A stretch of DNA of 64,000 nt from Flavobacterium psychrophilum (GTDB taxonomy: Bacteria; Bacteroidota; Bacteroidia; Flavobacteriales; Flavobacteriaceae): assembly GCA_001708385.1 (NCBI GenBank), contig CP012388.1, positions 1,116,001 through 1,180,000 of the forward strand. The letters are read 5' to 3'. The notes beneath the pieces were generated by a model. It searched no databases, was not told the DNA's origin, and worked only from the letters and a program-made list of their open reading frames with translations. The position numbers were made by a program, and so were the translations under genes. Numbering within the stretch: position 1 is the stretch's first letter; the number at the start of each line of letters is the position of its first letter. Of the stretch, positions 1 through 9,180 are shown piece by piece.

Positions 1-1
1 T

Positions 2-991
2 ATTACAATTTACTTTATTGCAGGTTTTCATAAGCTTAATAGTGGCTTTTTTGATGTAAATGGCAGCTGTATAACACATATAGGAAAAGAATTGAACCAA
101 CTTGTTTTTGGCAGAGATTTTATACTATCTCAAAATACGGCTTTGTTCTTTAAGGTAGCAATACTAATCATAGAAATGATTGTTCCGTTTGGACTTCTAT
201 TTTACAATACACGTAAAGCAACAGCTTATTTATTAGCAGTATTCCACATATACTTAAGCCTTTGTGGTTTCGCTAATTTTAGTTCACTGGCAGGATTTTT
301 TCTTGCAGGATGTATACTGGATTTTTCAAATGCTAATCTTCAATCAGTTATTCTTAAAGGACTAAGATGGTATATTTTTTTTACTATCATATCCTGCGTA
401 GCAATACATGTAGCATCCCGATTGAAAATACTTGATGATAATATGGAACTTCGTTTTCTAAACGGCATTATTTTTAACATCGGATGGTCATACTTTTTTA
501 TCAAACTGTTAAATAATCATCCATTTATAAAAGCTAAATATTTTCCCTCATTAATACCTGTAATGGCTTCTTTAGTTATTAGTTTGTGGGGTATGCAATG
601 TTATATAGGTTTATCGTCAGCTGGAAACCTTAGTATGTTTAGCAATCTAATTACTGAAAAGAGTAGGCAAAATCATTATATAGTAAATGGTGATATAACT
701 AAAATATGGAATTTCGAAGAAGATTTTGTTACTATTTTAGAACTTCCTGAAAATTTAAAGTGGCAGGGAATATTAGATTTAAAAGGATGTGATCTTCCTT
801 TAATTGAATTTAAGGTGCAAACAGAGAGATGGCTGACAGAAGATTCTAAAACAATAAAGTGTAAATTATTATACAAAGGCGAAGTAGTGCAAATAGACGA
901 CCTAAGGAACTCAGAATTCGGAAAAGCCAAATGGTGGTATAAATATCTACTATATAGAAAAATACCTGCTAAAAATGAATGTTTATGGTAA
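2..991 (+). CDS. HTTM-like integral membrane protein, 5' end outside the window
   Basis: The reading frame is open to the first base, so the N-terminus lies off the left edge. A TTG at 92 could be read as a start, but the codons before it encode AGFHKLNSGFF, which resembles the conserved 'G.HKL...F' stretch of HTTM / vitamin-K-carboxylase-like membrane proteins, so I extend the gene leftwards. Several hydrophobic helices follow over about 200 residues, then a soluble C-terminal part of roughly 85 residues rich in Trp, Lys and Glu. HTTM proteins are often partnered with redox or lipid-modifying enzymes, but no partner is visible here. The next gene is on the opposite strand with its 3' end facing this one. 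The family call rests on one motif and the topology. Confidence 0.55.
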   Translation: MTIYFIAGFHKLNSGFFDVNGSCITHIGKELNQLVFGRDFILSQNTALFFKVAILIIEMIVPFGLLFYNTRKATAYLLAVFHIYLSLCGFANFSSLAGFFLAGCILDFSNANLQSVILKGLRWYIFFTIISCVAIHVASRLKILDDNMELRFLNGIIFNIGWSYFFIKLLNNHPFIKAKYFPSLIPVMASLVISLWGMQCYIGLSSAGNLSMFSNLITEKSRQNHYIVNGDITKIWNFEEDFVTILELPENLKWQGILDLKGCDLPLIEFKVQTERWLTEDSKTIKCKLLYKGEVVQIDDLRNSEFGKAKWWYKYLLYRKIPAKNECLW

Positions 992-1113
992 ATAAAAAAA
1001 GGCTGGTTAAACCTAGTCATCGTTGGAAGAAATTCCGACCATTTTCATTTGATATTTTGAATACCTTCAAAGAGTACCAACAATAGGCAAACCATAAATA
1101 TCTGAGCAAATAC

Positions 1114-2391
1114 TTACAATAAATATTTTCTAAAATAAACCGAAAGCACAATCCAGTACACAAAGTAAGTCAGTGCATATCCCATAACAGCACCTTCAGC
1201 TCCATGATTTTCTATGAGTAAAGTGCATGATATGTACAACAACAAAGAAGATAGAACTTCTGTAATTATAAAAGCTTTGGTAAGCTTCTTTGCAAAAAAC
1301 TGATACGCTAAAATAAGCGACCCTACTTTGAAAAAATCGCCTAATAGCTGCCAGAAAAATAATTCTGTCATCGGTAAAAAGTCTCTTTTAAATATAACAA
1401 GTATCACAAACTCTCTGAGAATATACAGAACAATAAAGCCAACGGCAAATAATGGCAACATTGATTTATAGTAATCCCAAAAAACCTTTTTTGTTTCGGT
1501 ACGGCTTTGTGCCTGAGCGAGTTTCGGTAAAAAATAAATAGAGAGCATGGTCGAAGCAAACATAAGGTAAAATGAAGCCAGCCTGTTCACAGCTTCCCAG
1601 TGCCCTGCAGTATCGAGGCTATAATTGCTCATTAAATTGCTACGTATGCTGTGGTATATAAGCGGACTCAAAAGTGCTGTAATCAGGCTCATAAAGCTAT
1701 AAGCTAACAGGCTTCGCAGTATTGTGGTATCGAAATATTTTAAATTTAAAAAAGAGAATCCGGGAAATCGCTGCCATACATTATAAAATGCAAAAACAAA
1801 AAATAAGGCCTGAAAAAGTATAAGTGCCAGCAAAGCCCCATTGGTTTGAAACTTCCACATTAGCAACACCGATAACACAACTCCTATAACATTCCCGCTA
1901 ATATTTAACCATATAACCTTTTTATAATCTCCAAGACCATTTAGCACCGCCATAAAAACAAGGCTGCCTGCATACCATGGTAAAGAAAGTGCCAATACTT
2001 TAAATAGCCAGGAGTACTCATCGCCCTCGGTTTTAAAAACCCATTCGCTAAAATATCCGGAAAGCGTAAGTAGCAAAACGCTTATAAAAAGTATTACACC
2101 TAACAGCGTAAAAAAAACAGTAGATAGTATAGTGTAAAGCTTCTCCTCATTTTTTTGGTTTTCTGCGGTATACTTTATAATACCATTTTGCATACCTAAG
2201 GTCGAATAGCTTTCAAGCGTGGTAAGAAAATTACGGAGATTGCCTGTAATAGCAAGTCCACCTGCACCAATATATTCTGCTATAGCTTTAGATGTCACAA
2301 GACCGCCGAGTATACGTACTATGACACTTATGCCGTTAAGCGAAAATATCTTTACTACAGGCTGTTTTAATATGTTAAACAGTAATTTCAA
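1114..2391 (-). CDS. O-antigen/polysaccharide flippase (Wzx-like, MVF/PST superfamily)
   Basis: This 425-residue, almost entirely hydrophobic protein has about 12 transmembrane helices. The N-terminal pattern (FSLNGISVIVRILGG, then SKAIAEYIGAGGLAITGNL) is typical of WzxE/O-antigen translocase-type flippases, which move undecaprenyl-linked oligosaccharides across the inner membrane. The length fits the family. It lies 4 bp downstream of the acyltransferase-like gene at 2396-3373, so the two are probably one transcript. Pairing a flippase with a FemAB/GNAT-like enzyme suggests a small glycan-export or modification unit, separate from the larger glycosyltransferase cluster at 47.6-56.8 kb. The substrate cannot be inferred. 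Confidence 0.8.
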   Translation of the reverse strand: MKLLFNILKQPVVKIFSLNGISVIVRILGGLVTSKAIAEYIGAGGLAITGNLRNFLTTLESYSTLGMQNGIIKYTAENQKNEEKLYTILSTVFFTLLGVILFISVLLLTLSGYFSEWVFKTEGDEYSWLFKVLALSLPWYAGSLVFMAVLNGLGDYKKVIWLNISGNVIGVVLSVLLMWKFQTNGALLALILFQALFFVFAFYNVWQRFPGFSFLNLKYFDTTILRSLLAYSFMSLITALLSPLIYHSIRSNLMSNYSLDTAGHWEAVNRLASFYLMFASTMLSIYFLPKLAQAQSRTETKKVFWDYYKSMLPLFAVGFIVLYILREFVILVIFKRDFLPMTELFFWQLLGDFFKVGSLILAYQFFAKKLTKAFIITEVLSSLLLYISCTLLIENHGAEGAVMGYALTYFVYWIVLSVYFRKYLL

Positions 2392-2395
2392 TAGA

Positions 2396-3373
2396 CTATA
2401 TAATTACATTATCTAACAGATAATGATTGGCAGTTTCTACCTCATAAAAATCCTGTAAGACAGTACGTGCTCCATAACTCTCTTTCCAAAACGAAAGACC
2501 GTTATTGAGTTTCCGCCCACTCTCTTCGTTAGAAATTCCGAAGTCAAAATATTTTTTATGGCTGAATTCTGTTGTAATCAAATGATAGAACAGATAATCC
2601 AGGCTTCCGAGCTCATTTTTGTCGGCACCGGATGCGATATACTGTGCATGAACAACAGTATCAGTTTCAAACAATACAGTGCCTGCTGCAATCCTGCCTT
2701 CATGTTCAATTACGTACAGCTTAATATTATCCGGAAAAAGTGTTTTTAACCGTACAATTTCTTCTGCCGAATGAACAGGATTTGCATTATGTCTTTCCTT
2801 AAGGTTTGGGATAAGCAATTCATTCCAAAAACGATCAAAATCTTCTGATTGCTGAACGCTAAACGTATTGGCAATACCCTTTTTTACACCTTCCATACGG
2901 TTGGATGCAATTTTAATTTTTGATGCATTTTCGATAACTGAAAGCGCATCGCGCCTTACTGTCTTACCATGTACCAAGAATAATGCATACTCTGTTTCTT
3001 GAGAAGGTATTCTATTATAAATGTATGGCAGCTGTTTATAATGGAACTTGGTAATACCGTTATTATTTAGAAATAAAAGTAGTGCATTAAATATCTCTAA
3101 TACAGCAGCCTGCTTTAATTTCTCTGTATATACAAGACCGCCATAAGTAAGTCCCTGATGCGAATAGACTTCGTTTCCCGAAATATTAGCAGGTAGTAAG
3201 GCTACCAGTTTTTTACCCTCGAACACCATTAACGAATAATCGTTAAAACGGTCGCTATGGTACTCCATGAAATCTCGCTGGAACAGGAAAGTACCATTTT
3301 TTGATTTGAGAATAAAATTGCTCCACTCCTTTTTATAGTCAGGAGAATATTTTATTATAGAATAATGCATCAT
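2396..3373 (-). CDS. GNAT/FemAB-like acyltransferase
   Basis: The protein is about 325 residues long. The N-terminal half has the pattern W..FI..S.NGTFLFQRDFMEYH...F.DYSLMVFEG, followed by LLPAN and QGLTYGG. The C-terminal half has a second acyltransferase-like fold with GTVLFETDTVVHAQY and YFDFGISNEESGR. This layout is seen in FemAB-like / GNAT proteins of exopolysaccharide loci, which transfer amino acids or acyl groups to glycans or peptidoglycan. A TTG at 3391 is in frame, but I prefer the ATG pair at 3373/3370, because a TAnnTTTN-like -7 element lies just upstream of the TTG. The gene is 4 bp from the flippase and divergent from the T9SS protein at 3525. Donor and acceptor are unknown. 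Confidence 0.65.
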   Translation of the reverse strand: MMHYSIIKYSPDYKKEWSNFILKSKNGTFLFQRDFMEYHSDRFNDYSLMVFEGKKLVALLPANISGNEVYSHQGLTYGGLVYTEKLKQAAVLEIFNALLLFLNNNGITKFHYKQLPYIYNRIPSQETEYALFLVHGKTVRRDALSVIENASKIKIASNRMEGVKKGIANTFSVQQSEDFDRFWNELLIPNLKERHNANPVHSAEEIVRLKTLFPDNIKLYVIEHEGRIAAGTVLFETDTVVHAQYIASGADKNELGSLDYLFYHLITTEFSHKKYFDFGISNEESGRKLNNGLSFWKESYGARTVLQDFYEVETANHYLLDNVII

Positions 3374-3524
3374 TACTGGTGTTTGTGGCAATACGGTAAA
3401 AGTAAAAATAATCCTTCAGTAATTATCAACGCATTATAATAATAACGCGAATTCATAATAATGTTGTTTTACGTTAAAAAATTGAGTGTTTATAAATAAT
3501 TGTTAATTTTAGAAAAAAAATGCC

Positions 3525-6500
3525 GTGAAAAAAAAACTACTTGTATTTTTTTTAATGATAATTTCCTTATCTGCCAATAGTCAGGTAGATGTAGCGCTAT
3601 ATAAACAATTTAACGGCAGGTACGATTTTACTTTTGTAGGCAATACGCTTAATTTAAAAAGTAATGGAGCAAACACTACACCCTGTACGTTACTTACAAC
3701 ATCATCACAATCGTTAAACCTGCCCGCAGGCAATACCATTGAAAGCGCCTATTTGTATTGGGCAGGATCCGGCACCGGCGATTTGGATATAAAGCTTAAT
3801 GGACAGAATATTACTGCCGAGCGTACATTTGATGTAATTTTTGATAGCGCTGGTGACAACATTTCCCGTCCGTTTTTTAGTGCATTCGCTGATGTTTCGG
3901 CTATTGTAAAAAACCAGGGCAATGGCACGTATACAGTATCTGACCTTGATCTTACCAATGTTATTAATGAAATAGGGCAAACACCTGCACAAAATATTTA
4001 TTGCAGAAATGGCACAAACTTTGGCGGGTGGGCTATTGTTGTAATTTACGAAAACAATAGTTTTGCGCTTAATCAGATTAATGTTTACGATGGCTTGCAA
4101 TTTGTTCCTGACGAGGTAAATATTACACTTGATAACCTTAATGTTTATAACAGCATAGGTGCTAAGACCGGTTTTATAGCATGGGAAGGCGATAGCGCCT
4201 TAGACGATGGAGAGAGCCTGAAAATAAACGGTTCGGTTTTAAGCAATACGCTCAACCCTCCTACCAATGCTTTTAACAGCACCAACACCGTTACAGGATC
4301 AAGCAACCTGTACAATATGGATCTTGATATTTATAACGTTGAGGACTATATAATTCCCGGCAATCCTACCGCCGACATACAACTTACTTCTGATGCCGAT
4401 TTTGTTATGATAAATGTTATTGTAACGAGACTAAACAGTATATCTCCAGATGCCACAATTACTATTGACGATGAATTTAAAGATTGTGTATCGCACATAT
4501 TAAAACTGGATTACACCGTTCACAATGATAATGCAACAGATGTTTTACCCGCAGGAACAATTGTTGCTGTATATCTTGACGGCGACCTCATTACCACTTT
4601 TACCACACAAACAGAAATTGCTATAAACGGTAGCGAAAGCGGCACGCTTATAATACCGTTGCCTGCTAACCTAACGGGCAGCGTACAATTGCTTTTCGTA
4701 GTTGACGACGATGGAACAGGTACAGGTGCTGTTATAGAAATAGACGAGAGTAATAACTCTTATGTACACAATACAACCCTTTGGGCTTTAGAACCCATTA
4801 ATCCTGCTGACATAACAGAATGCGAAACGGCAAGCAACACCAATGTGGGGATTTTTGACTTTTCTGATTATGAACAATCCTTGAAAACAGACCCCGCCCA
4901 AATGGTTACTTTTTATCATACCGAAGCAGGTGCACAGGCAGAAAATGCAGCCGACCAGATTACTACTACTTCTAGCTATCTTAGTATCCAAAACCCCGAA
5001 ACCATATATGTTAGGCTGGACGACCCAAATGGCTGTTCTACCATTGCTTCTTTTAACCTTATTGCTATCGACTGTACCTTCCCGGATGGTACTATCATTA
5101 TCGATACTATTGTTACTACCTGCGATTCTAAAATCTTACAGGTTACTTATACCGTAAACAATTTCAATAGTTTTGATATCCTGCCTGCTAATACTCCTGT
5201 TGCCATTTATGCAAATGGTATTTTACTAACAACTACAACAACATCGGCAGATATTACTATTGGCGGTAGCCTTACAGCAACTATTACAATTACGATACCT
5301 GATAGTGTACCCCAAAACTTCAATCTGACTTTTGTTATAGATGATACCGGCACCGGTACTGGTATTGTGGTTGAAACAAACGAAACTAACAACAGCTTTA
5401 CAACACCATTCATTCTATGGGTTTCGCCTGTTTTACCTCAACCTGAAGACATTGAAGGCTGCGAAACCTTTAACGGATCGGGTATTGGAGAATTTGATTT
5501 TTCAGCATATGCCGAATCATTGAAAATTAATCCCACGGATGTAGTTACTTTTCACATTTCACAGCAGCATGCGGAAGATAATACTGACGCTATAGCTCCT
5601 ACAGGTTATAACGCAACATCGGGAACTGAGATATTTGTACGACTTACCGATAGTAACGGTTGTTATGATACGGCATCGTTTCTATTGGAAATTATAGATT
5701 GTTATTTCCCTGATGCTACTGTAATAATAGATGATGTTTACAAACAATGTAACTCGCGCATACTTCACATTCACTATACTGTAAGTAACCTCAACGGAAC
5801 CGATATGCTTCCTGCATTAACCCCGGTGGCCATATACGCTAATGGCCAATTAATTGCAGTAACCAAAACAATTGGCGAACTTGCTATCGGCGAAAGCGAG
5901 CCGGGCTTTATAGAAGTTACTGTCCCCATTGGCATTCCACTCGATTTTGAGCTTGGCATTACCGCCGATGATATTGGCAACGGAACAGGTATAGTTATAG
6001 AATTGGATGAAACTAATAATGGCTTTATTCAGGATGAGAACCTGCCGTTGTCTCCCGAATTAATTCAGCCGGACGATATTGAAGAATGCGATAAAGGCTT
6101 TGGGCTGGCAACTTTCGATTTTTCGCATTATGCAGAAAAGTTAAAGAATTACCCTAACGAAACAGTTACTTTTTACAGGACACAGCCTAATGCCGACCAG
6201 GATCTTGACCGAATTTACAACATTGGAAATTATAGCACAGACGAGAACCCTACACGCATATACGTTAGATTAGATAACGGAACCTGCCATACTACAGCAT
6301 CGTTCCTTTTACGTACTAAAAAATGTAAACCTGTTACACACAATTACCTCACGCCCAATGGCGACGGTTATAACGACGAGTTTTTTGTGGAGGGGCTGCG
6401 TAATATTTTCCTAAACTTCAAGATGTCCATCTATAACCGCTGGGGTACGCTTGTATGGACAGGCGATCACAGCAGGGCCGACTGGAATGGCATTGCAGAT

Positions 6501-6620
6501 GTGGCAAAAGTTGGTAGCGAGAACCTCCTCGTACCCGAAGGAACGTACTATTTTGTACTGGAGCTTAACGACCCCGATTTCCCTGATCCTATTGTAGACT
6601 GGGTATATGTAACGAAATAA
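3525..6620 (+). CDS. T9SS type B sorting domain (gliding-motility C-terminal) secreted repeat protein
   Basis: A 1031-residue secreted protein starting at GTG 3525; the ATG at 3520 closes after one codon. Residues 1-19 are a signal peptide ending SLSANSQ. Residues ~20-300 form a beta-rich adhesin-like domain with the motif GGWAIVVIYEN. Three repeats of about 210 residues begin near 307, 519 and 728. Each opens with PDATITIDD-like sequence, has a CARDB-like module ending D..GTGTG.V.E.DE.NN, and then a module with DI.ECE, FDFS.Y, VTFY, YVRL and ASF. From ~936 the C-terminus (NYLTPNGDGYNDEFF, YNRWGTLVW, GTYYFVLEL) is the type B T9SS signal. It should be exported through T9SS and attached to or released from the cell surface. 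Similar proteins are adhesins; a direct role in gliding is not shown. Confidence 0.9.
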   Translation: MKKKLLVFFLMIISLSANSQVDVALYKQFNGRYDFTFVGNTLNLKSNGANTTPCTLLTTSSQSLNLPAGNTIESAYLYWAGSGTGDLDIKLNGQNITAERTFDVIFDSAGDNISRPFFSAFADVSAIVKNQGNGTYTVSDLDLTNVINEIGQTPAQNIYCRNGTNFGGWAIVVIYENNSFALNQINVYDGLQFVPDEVNITLDNLNVYNSIGAKTGFIAWEGDSALDDGESLKINGSVLSNTLNPPTNAFNSTNTVTGSSNLYNMDLDIYNVEDYIIPGNPTADIQLTSDADFVMINVIVTRLNSISPDATITIDDEFKDCVSHILKLDYTVHNDNATDVLPAGTIVAVYLDGDLITTFTTQTEIAINGSESGTLIIPLPANLTGSVQLLFVVDDDGTGTGAVIEIDESNNSYVHNTTLWALEPINPADITECETASNTNVGIFDFSDYEQSLKTDPAQMVTFYHTEAGAQAENAADQITTTSSYLSIQNPETIYVRLDDPNGCSTIASFNLIAIDCTFPDGTIIIDTIVTTCDSKILQVTYTVNNFNSFDILPANTPVAIYANGILLTTTTTSADITIGGSLTATITITIPDSVPQNFNLTFVIDDTGTGTGIVVETNETNNSFTTPFILWVSPVLPQPEDIEGCETFNGSGIGEFDFSAYAESLKINPTDVVTFHISQQHAEDNTDAIAPTGYNATSGTEIFVRLTDSNGCYDTASFLLEIIDCYFPDATVIIDDVYKQCNSRILHIHYTVSNLNGTDMLPALTPVAIYANGQLIAVTKTIGELAIGESEPGFIEVTVPIGIPLDFELGITADDIGNGTGIVIELDETNNGFIQDENLPLSPELIQPDDIEECDKGFGLATFDFSHYAEKLKNYPNETVTFYRTQPNADQDLDRIYNIGNYSTDENPTRIYVRLDNGTCHTTASFLLRTKKCKPVTHNYLTPNGDGYNDEFFVEGLRNIFLNFKMSIYNRWGTLVWTGDHSRADWNGIADVAKVGSENLLVPEGTYYFVLELNDPDFPDPIVDWVYVTK

Positions 6621-6635
6621 AAAACATAAAATAAA

Positions 6636-6673
6636 TTAAAAGGCCTGTAAAATTATATTTACAGGCCTTTTAA
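6636..6673. terminator. Bidirectional intrinsic terminator
   Basis: A 15-16 bp near-perfect stem (AAAAGGCCTGTAAA / TTTACAGGCCTTTT) around a short ATTATA loop separates the converging T9SS gene and ohr. A-runs on one side and T-runs on the other let it stop transcripts from both directions. Confidence 0.85.
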
Positions 6674-6676
6674 AAT

Positions 6677-7099
6677 TTAGTTGTTTGTAACAGCTAACTT
6701 AACTTCTATATTACCGCGCGTAGCATTAGAGTATGGGCATATTTGGTGTGCCTTATCGGTAAGTTCCTGTGCCTGTTCAATAGTCACTTCCGGAATGTTT
6801 ACATCAAGTTCTGCTGCAAGGCCAAAACCACCATTCTCTAATTGAAGGATACTAACGTTTGCCTTAACTGTAGTCTCTCCGGTTTTGATTTTCTGTGTTT
6901 TGATTATCAAGTTAAGTGCGCTGTCAAAACACGCCGCATAACCCGCTGCGAATAGCTGTTCAGGGTTAGTGTAATCATCGTTTGCACCGCCCAAAGCCTT
7001 TGGCATCCTCACTTCAAGGTCTAATACTCCGTTATCGCTTTTTACGTGTCCGTTTCTTCCGCCTGTGGCAGTAGCATCTGCTGTATATAGTGCTTTCAT
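6677..7099 (-). CDS. ohr: Organic hydroperoxide resistance protein, OsmC/Ohr family
   Basis: A 140-residue Ohr-type thiol peroxidase that reduces organic and lipid hydroperoxides in the cytoplasm. The two redox cysteines sit in the expected motifs, YAACFDSAL (about residue 60) and QICPYSNATRGN (about residue 124). The N-terminal TATGGRNGHVKSD and LDLEVRMPKALGG are diagnostic of Ohr rather than OsmC. The length matches the family. It is the second gene of a two-gene operon, 30 bp downstream of the MarR-type regulator, and should be derepressed when OhrR's cysteine is oxidised by peroxide. A strong terminator follows. Confidence 0.95.
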   Translation of the reverse strand: MKALYTADATATGGRNGHVKSDNGVLDLEVRMPKALGGANDDYTNPEQLFAAGYAACFDSALNLIIKTQKIKTGETTVKANVSILQLENGGFGLAAELDVNIPEVTIEQAQELTDKAHQICPYSNATRGNIEVKLAVTNN

Positions 7100-7129
7100 T
7101 GCTTGTATATTAAATTATGTATAATGGAA

Positions 7130-7555
7130 TTATTCTGATTTTAAAATTTTATTGATGATGCTTCTTAGCTGTACTAATTCATCGATAGTTATAGTAAGTG
7201 AGTCCGCCAGTTGCTCAGGAACGCACACAGCTTTGCTTTTAAGCGCCTCACCTTCTTTAGTAAGCGATACATTTACAACGCGCTCATCAACAGTACTCCT
7301 ATTTCTTATAACAATACCCTTTTGCTCCAGCCGTTTTAGTAGTGGCGTAAGTGTTCCACTATCAAGGCGTAGCTTCTCTCCCAATTGATTTACCGTCTGA
7401 TGCTCTTCTTCCCATAATACAAGCAGTACCAGATATTGCGGATACGTAAGTCCCAATTCATCCAGTAGTGGCCTGTACATCGCGGTTATCTCACGCGATA
7501 AGGCATATATAGGAAAGCACAATTGATTTTCAAGTTTTAAGTTAGCTTTCATCAT
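7130..7555 (-). CDS. ohrR: Peroxide-sensing MarR-family repressor OhrR
   Basis: A 141-residue winged-helix regulator of the MarR family. The reactive cysteine characteristic of OhrR is present near the N-terminus in LENQLCFPIYALSRE (about residue 12). The recognition-helix region LRLDSGTLTPLLKRLEQKG and the wing with VDERVVNVSLT follow. OhrR dimers bind a palindrome and release it when this cysteine is oxidised by organic hydroperoxide, inducing ohr. Here ohrR precedes ohr on the same strand, so it should regulate itself and ohr. An 18-bp perfect palindrome directly abutting the -7 box is the obvious operator. Two adjacent ATGs (7555 and 7552) are possible starts. Confidence 0.92.
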   Translation of the reverse strand: MMKANLKLENQLCFPIYALSREITAMYRPLLDELGLTYPQYLVLLVLWEEEHQTVNQLGEKLRLDSGTLTPLLKRLEQKGIVIRNRSTVDERVVNVSLTKEGEALKSKAVCVPEQLADSLTITIDELVQLRSIINKILKSE

Positions 7556-7570
7556 GTTCTATTTACAATG

Positions 7571-7596
7571 CAAAGATATATATTGTGCACAATATA
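7571..7596 (-). promoter_or_regulatory. ohrR-ohr promoter (-7 TATCTTTG) with abutting 18-bp OhrR operator
   Basis: On the minus strand the -7 element TATCTTTG (7578-7571) fits the Bacteroidota consensus TAnnTTTG. Touching it is the perfect 18-bp palindrome TATATTGTGCACAATATA at 7579-7596. Transcription would start only about ten bases before the ohrR ATG. A palindrome occupying the -10 to -30 region of an ohrR promoter is the expected OhrR site. Binding itself is inferred. Confidence 0.75.
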
Positions 7597-7814
7597 ATTT
7601 TGTAAAATACATTTAAATATTTCTTAAATTAAATATCAGATTAAATTGAAATCCATTTGGGGTTTTACTATTTAGAAATAAAAAGCAGGGTTTTAAGTCC
7701 AAAACAAAAAACGCAACATTGTTTTTAAAACGACTGAATATCAAACAATTGTATTGTTTTAATTTTACGCACAAAAACGTAATTTTGGAATTATAAAGTG
7801 CAACTTTAAAAGTG
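7597..7814. other. AT-rich intergenic region without a recognisable gene
   Basis: About 220 bp between ohrR (leftward) and the 3' end of the TRIC gene. It contains only short AT-rich inverted repeats (for example AAAGTGCAACTTT near 7796). I see no open frame of note, no RNA gene and no strong terminator. Confidence 0.5.
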
Positions 7815-8417
7815 TTATTTTCGCTCTATAACAGGCATAGACCACTTATAATTTACAGCTAACAATCTGATGATTATAATAATACCCGAAGTTGCCAGGT
7901 ACAAAACATCCTGTTGTACGTTCCATTGCTTTAAGAGAAAGAAAAAACAACCGCCAATAATACATATGGTAGCGTAAATTTCCTTCCTGAAAATAACAGG
8001 AATATCGTTGCATAAAATATCCCTCAGTACTCCTCCAAAGCAGGCTGTTATAGTACCAAGAGCGATACAGATTACCGGATGTAATCCTGTAGCAATACCT
8101 TTTTCAAGACCAATAAGTGTAAATACCCCGAGCCCAATAGTATCGAACAAAAACAGGGAAACCCTGAGTTTATCAAGCTTCTTCCTGAAAATAAGTGCTA
8201 TGACAAACCCGGTCATAATAAGATAAACGTAGTTTAGGTCACGCATCCACCCTACCGGAGTGCGTCCTATAAGCACGTCACGGAGCGTACCCCCTCCTAC
8301 CGATGTTACAAACGCAATAACCAGCACCCCGAAAGGATCCATTTTTTTACTCATAGCAGTAAGGGCACCCGACATGGCAAATGCCATAGTACCAAAAATA
8401 TCAAGAAGGTAAAACAT
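7815..8417 (-). CDS. TRIC-family (UPF0126) trimeric cation channel
   Basis: A 200-residue membrane protein of the bacterial TRIC/YadS family, monovalent-cation channels made of two repeated three-helix bundles plus a seventh helix. Both glycine-rich family signatures are present: GGGTLRDVLIGR in the first repeat and FGGVLRDILCN in the second. Length and hydrophobicity match. Its ATG overlaps the stop codon of the RDD gene by one base (TAATG), so it is translationally coupled to it. The pair is divergent from the SpoIIM-MoxR operon, which hints at a shared envelope or ion-homeostasis theme. Confidence 0.9.
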   Translation of the reverse strand: MFYLLDIFGTMAFAMSGALTAMSKKMDPFGVLVIAFVTSVGGGTLRDVLIGRTPVGWMRDLNYVYLIMTGFVIALIFRKKLDKLRVSLFLFDTIGLGVFTLIGLEKGIATGLHPVICIALGTITACFGGVLRDILCNDIPVIFRKEIYATICIIGGCFFFLLKQWNVQQDVLYLATSGIIIIIRLLAVNYKWSMPVIERK

Positions 8418-9160
8418 TACATTTTCTGGGTATAGAAGTTATAATCGTGCAGTACAGTATCTACAAAAGCAGTAGGATTTGCCGAAACCGACTTTATGCC
8501 CGTAACCGACTCTATCTTTGTCTGAAGTTTGGCTATCATCTCAAAATCAGTAGTTTTGAGGCTTATTTCATAGGTTTCTTTTATAATACGCATATCGTTA
8601 TCCGTAAGCTTAATAACAAGCGGATATACAGGTACATAGCTATTGTTAATTTCTTTAAGGATAGTATGGTTTATATTAATATTATTCTTAAGGCTTATTA
8701 CAGCAGTACCGGCTGCCATATCGCCAAGACGCTGTGTTTTGCCATTTATCATCATGCTGATGAGCCCGATAAAACTAAGAGGGGGTGTAACTTCGACAAT
8801 GCGCAATATCCATCGGACGAGGTAATCACCAAAACCTGCCTGGTAGCCGTCTATTTTAATAACTTTTATTTTCATAATGCGTTTTCCGACAGACTGTCCT
8901 TCCATAAGTGCCTCCTGCCACAGTGCATAGAATAGAACCGGCAGCGAAATGATGCCGTGAATTGCATTTTGCGACCACATATCAAGGCCATATACCAGAT
9001 CTCCCATATGCAAGAGTCCCAATAGCAGGTAATAAATTACAATGTAATAGGCAATAATAATCAAAGCGTCAAGCAGATACGCAAGTACGCGTTCTCCTAC
9101 AGAAGCTGTATTAAAATTTATATTAACATTTTGCGTAGTTGTTATGGAAAGTTCTGACAT
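8417..9160 (-). CDS. RDD-family membrane protein
   Basis: A 247-residue protein with the RDD domain in its first ~150 residues: the Arg in SVGERVLAYLLDALII and the Asp residues in the first helix, then ALMEGQSVGKRIMKIKV, then a third helix with TQRLGDMAAGT. RDD proteins are poorly characterised; some act in ion transport. Residues ~155-247 form a soluble tail (KLTDNDMRIIKETYE) seen in the variant that accompanies SpoIIM/MoxR clusters. It is transcribed divergently from the SpoIIM-like gene with only 20 bp between start codons and overlaps the TRIC start. Family sure, function unknown. Confidence 0.88.
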   Translation of the reverse strand: MSELSITTTQNVNINFNTASVGERVLAYLLDALIIIAYYIVIYYLLLGLLHMGDLVYGLDMWSQNAIHGIISLPVLFYALWQEALMEGQSVGKRIMKIKVIKIDGYQAGFGDYLVRWILRIVEVTPPLSFIGLISMMINGKTQRLGDMAAGTAVISLKNNININHTILKEINNSYVPVYPLVIKLTDNDMRIIKETYEISLKTTDFEMIAKLQTKIESVTGIKSVSANPTAFVDTVLHDYNFYTQKM

Positions 9161-9180
9161 ATTTTATATTTTAGCTAGGT

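Noticed and set aside
1000..1113. Possible gene remnant on the minus strand downstream of the flippase (reads SDIYGLPIVGTL, then KMVGISSNDD)
   Set aside because: The stretches are short, interrupted by stops, and match no family I can name; most likely non-coding.
8447..8935. 162-codon open frame antisense to the RDD gene
   Set aside because: It overlaps a well-supported gene, and its peptide shows no domain or signal; a shadow of codon usage.
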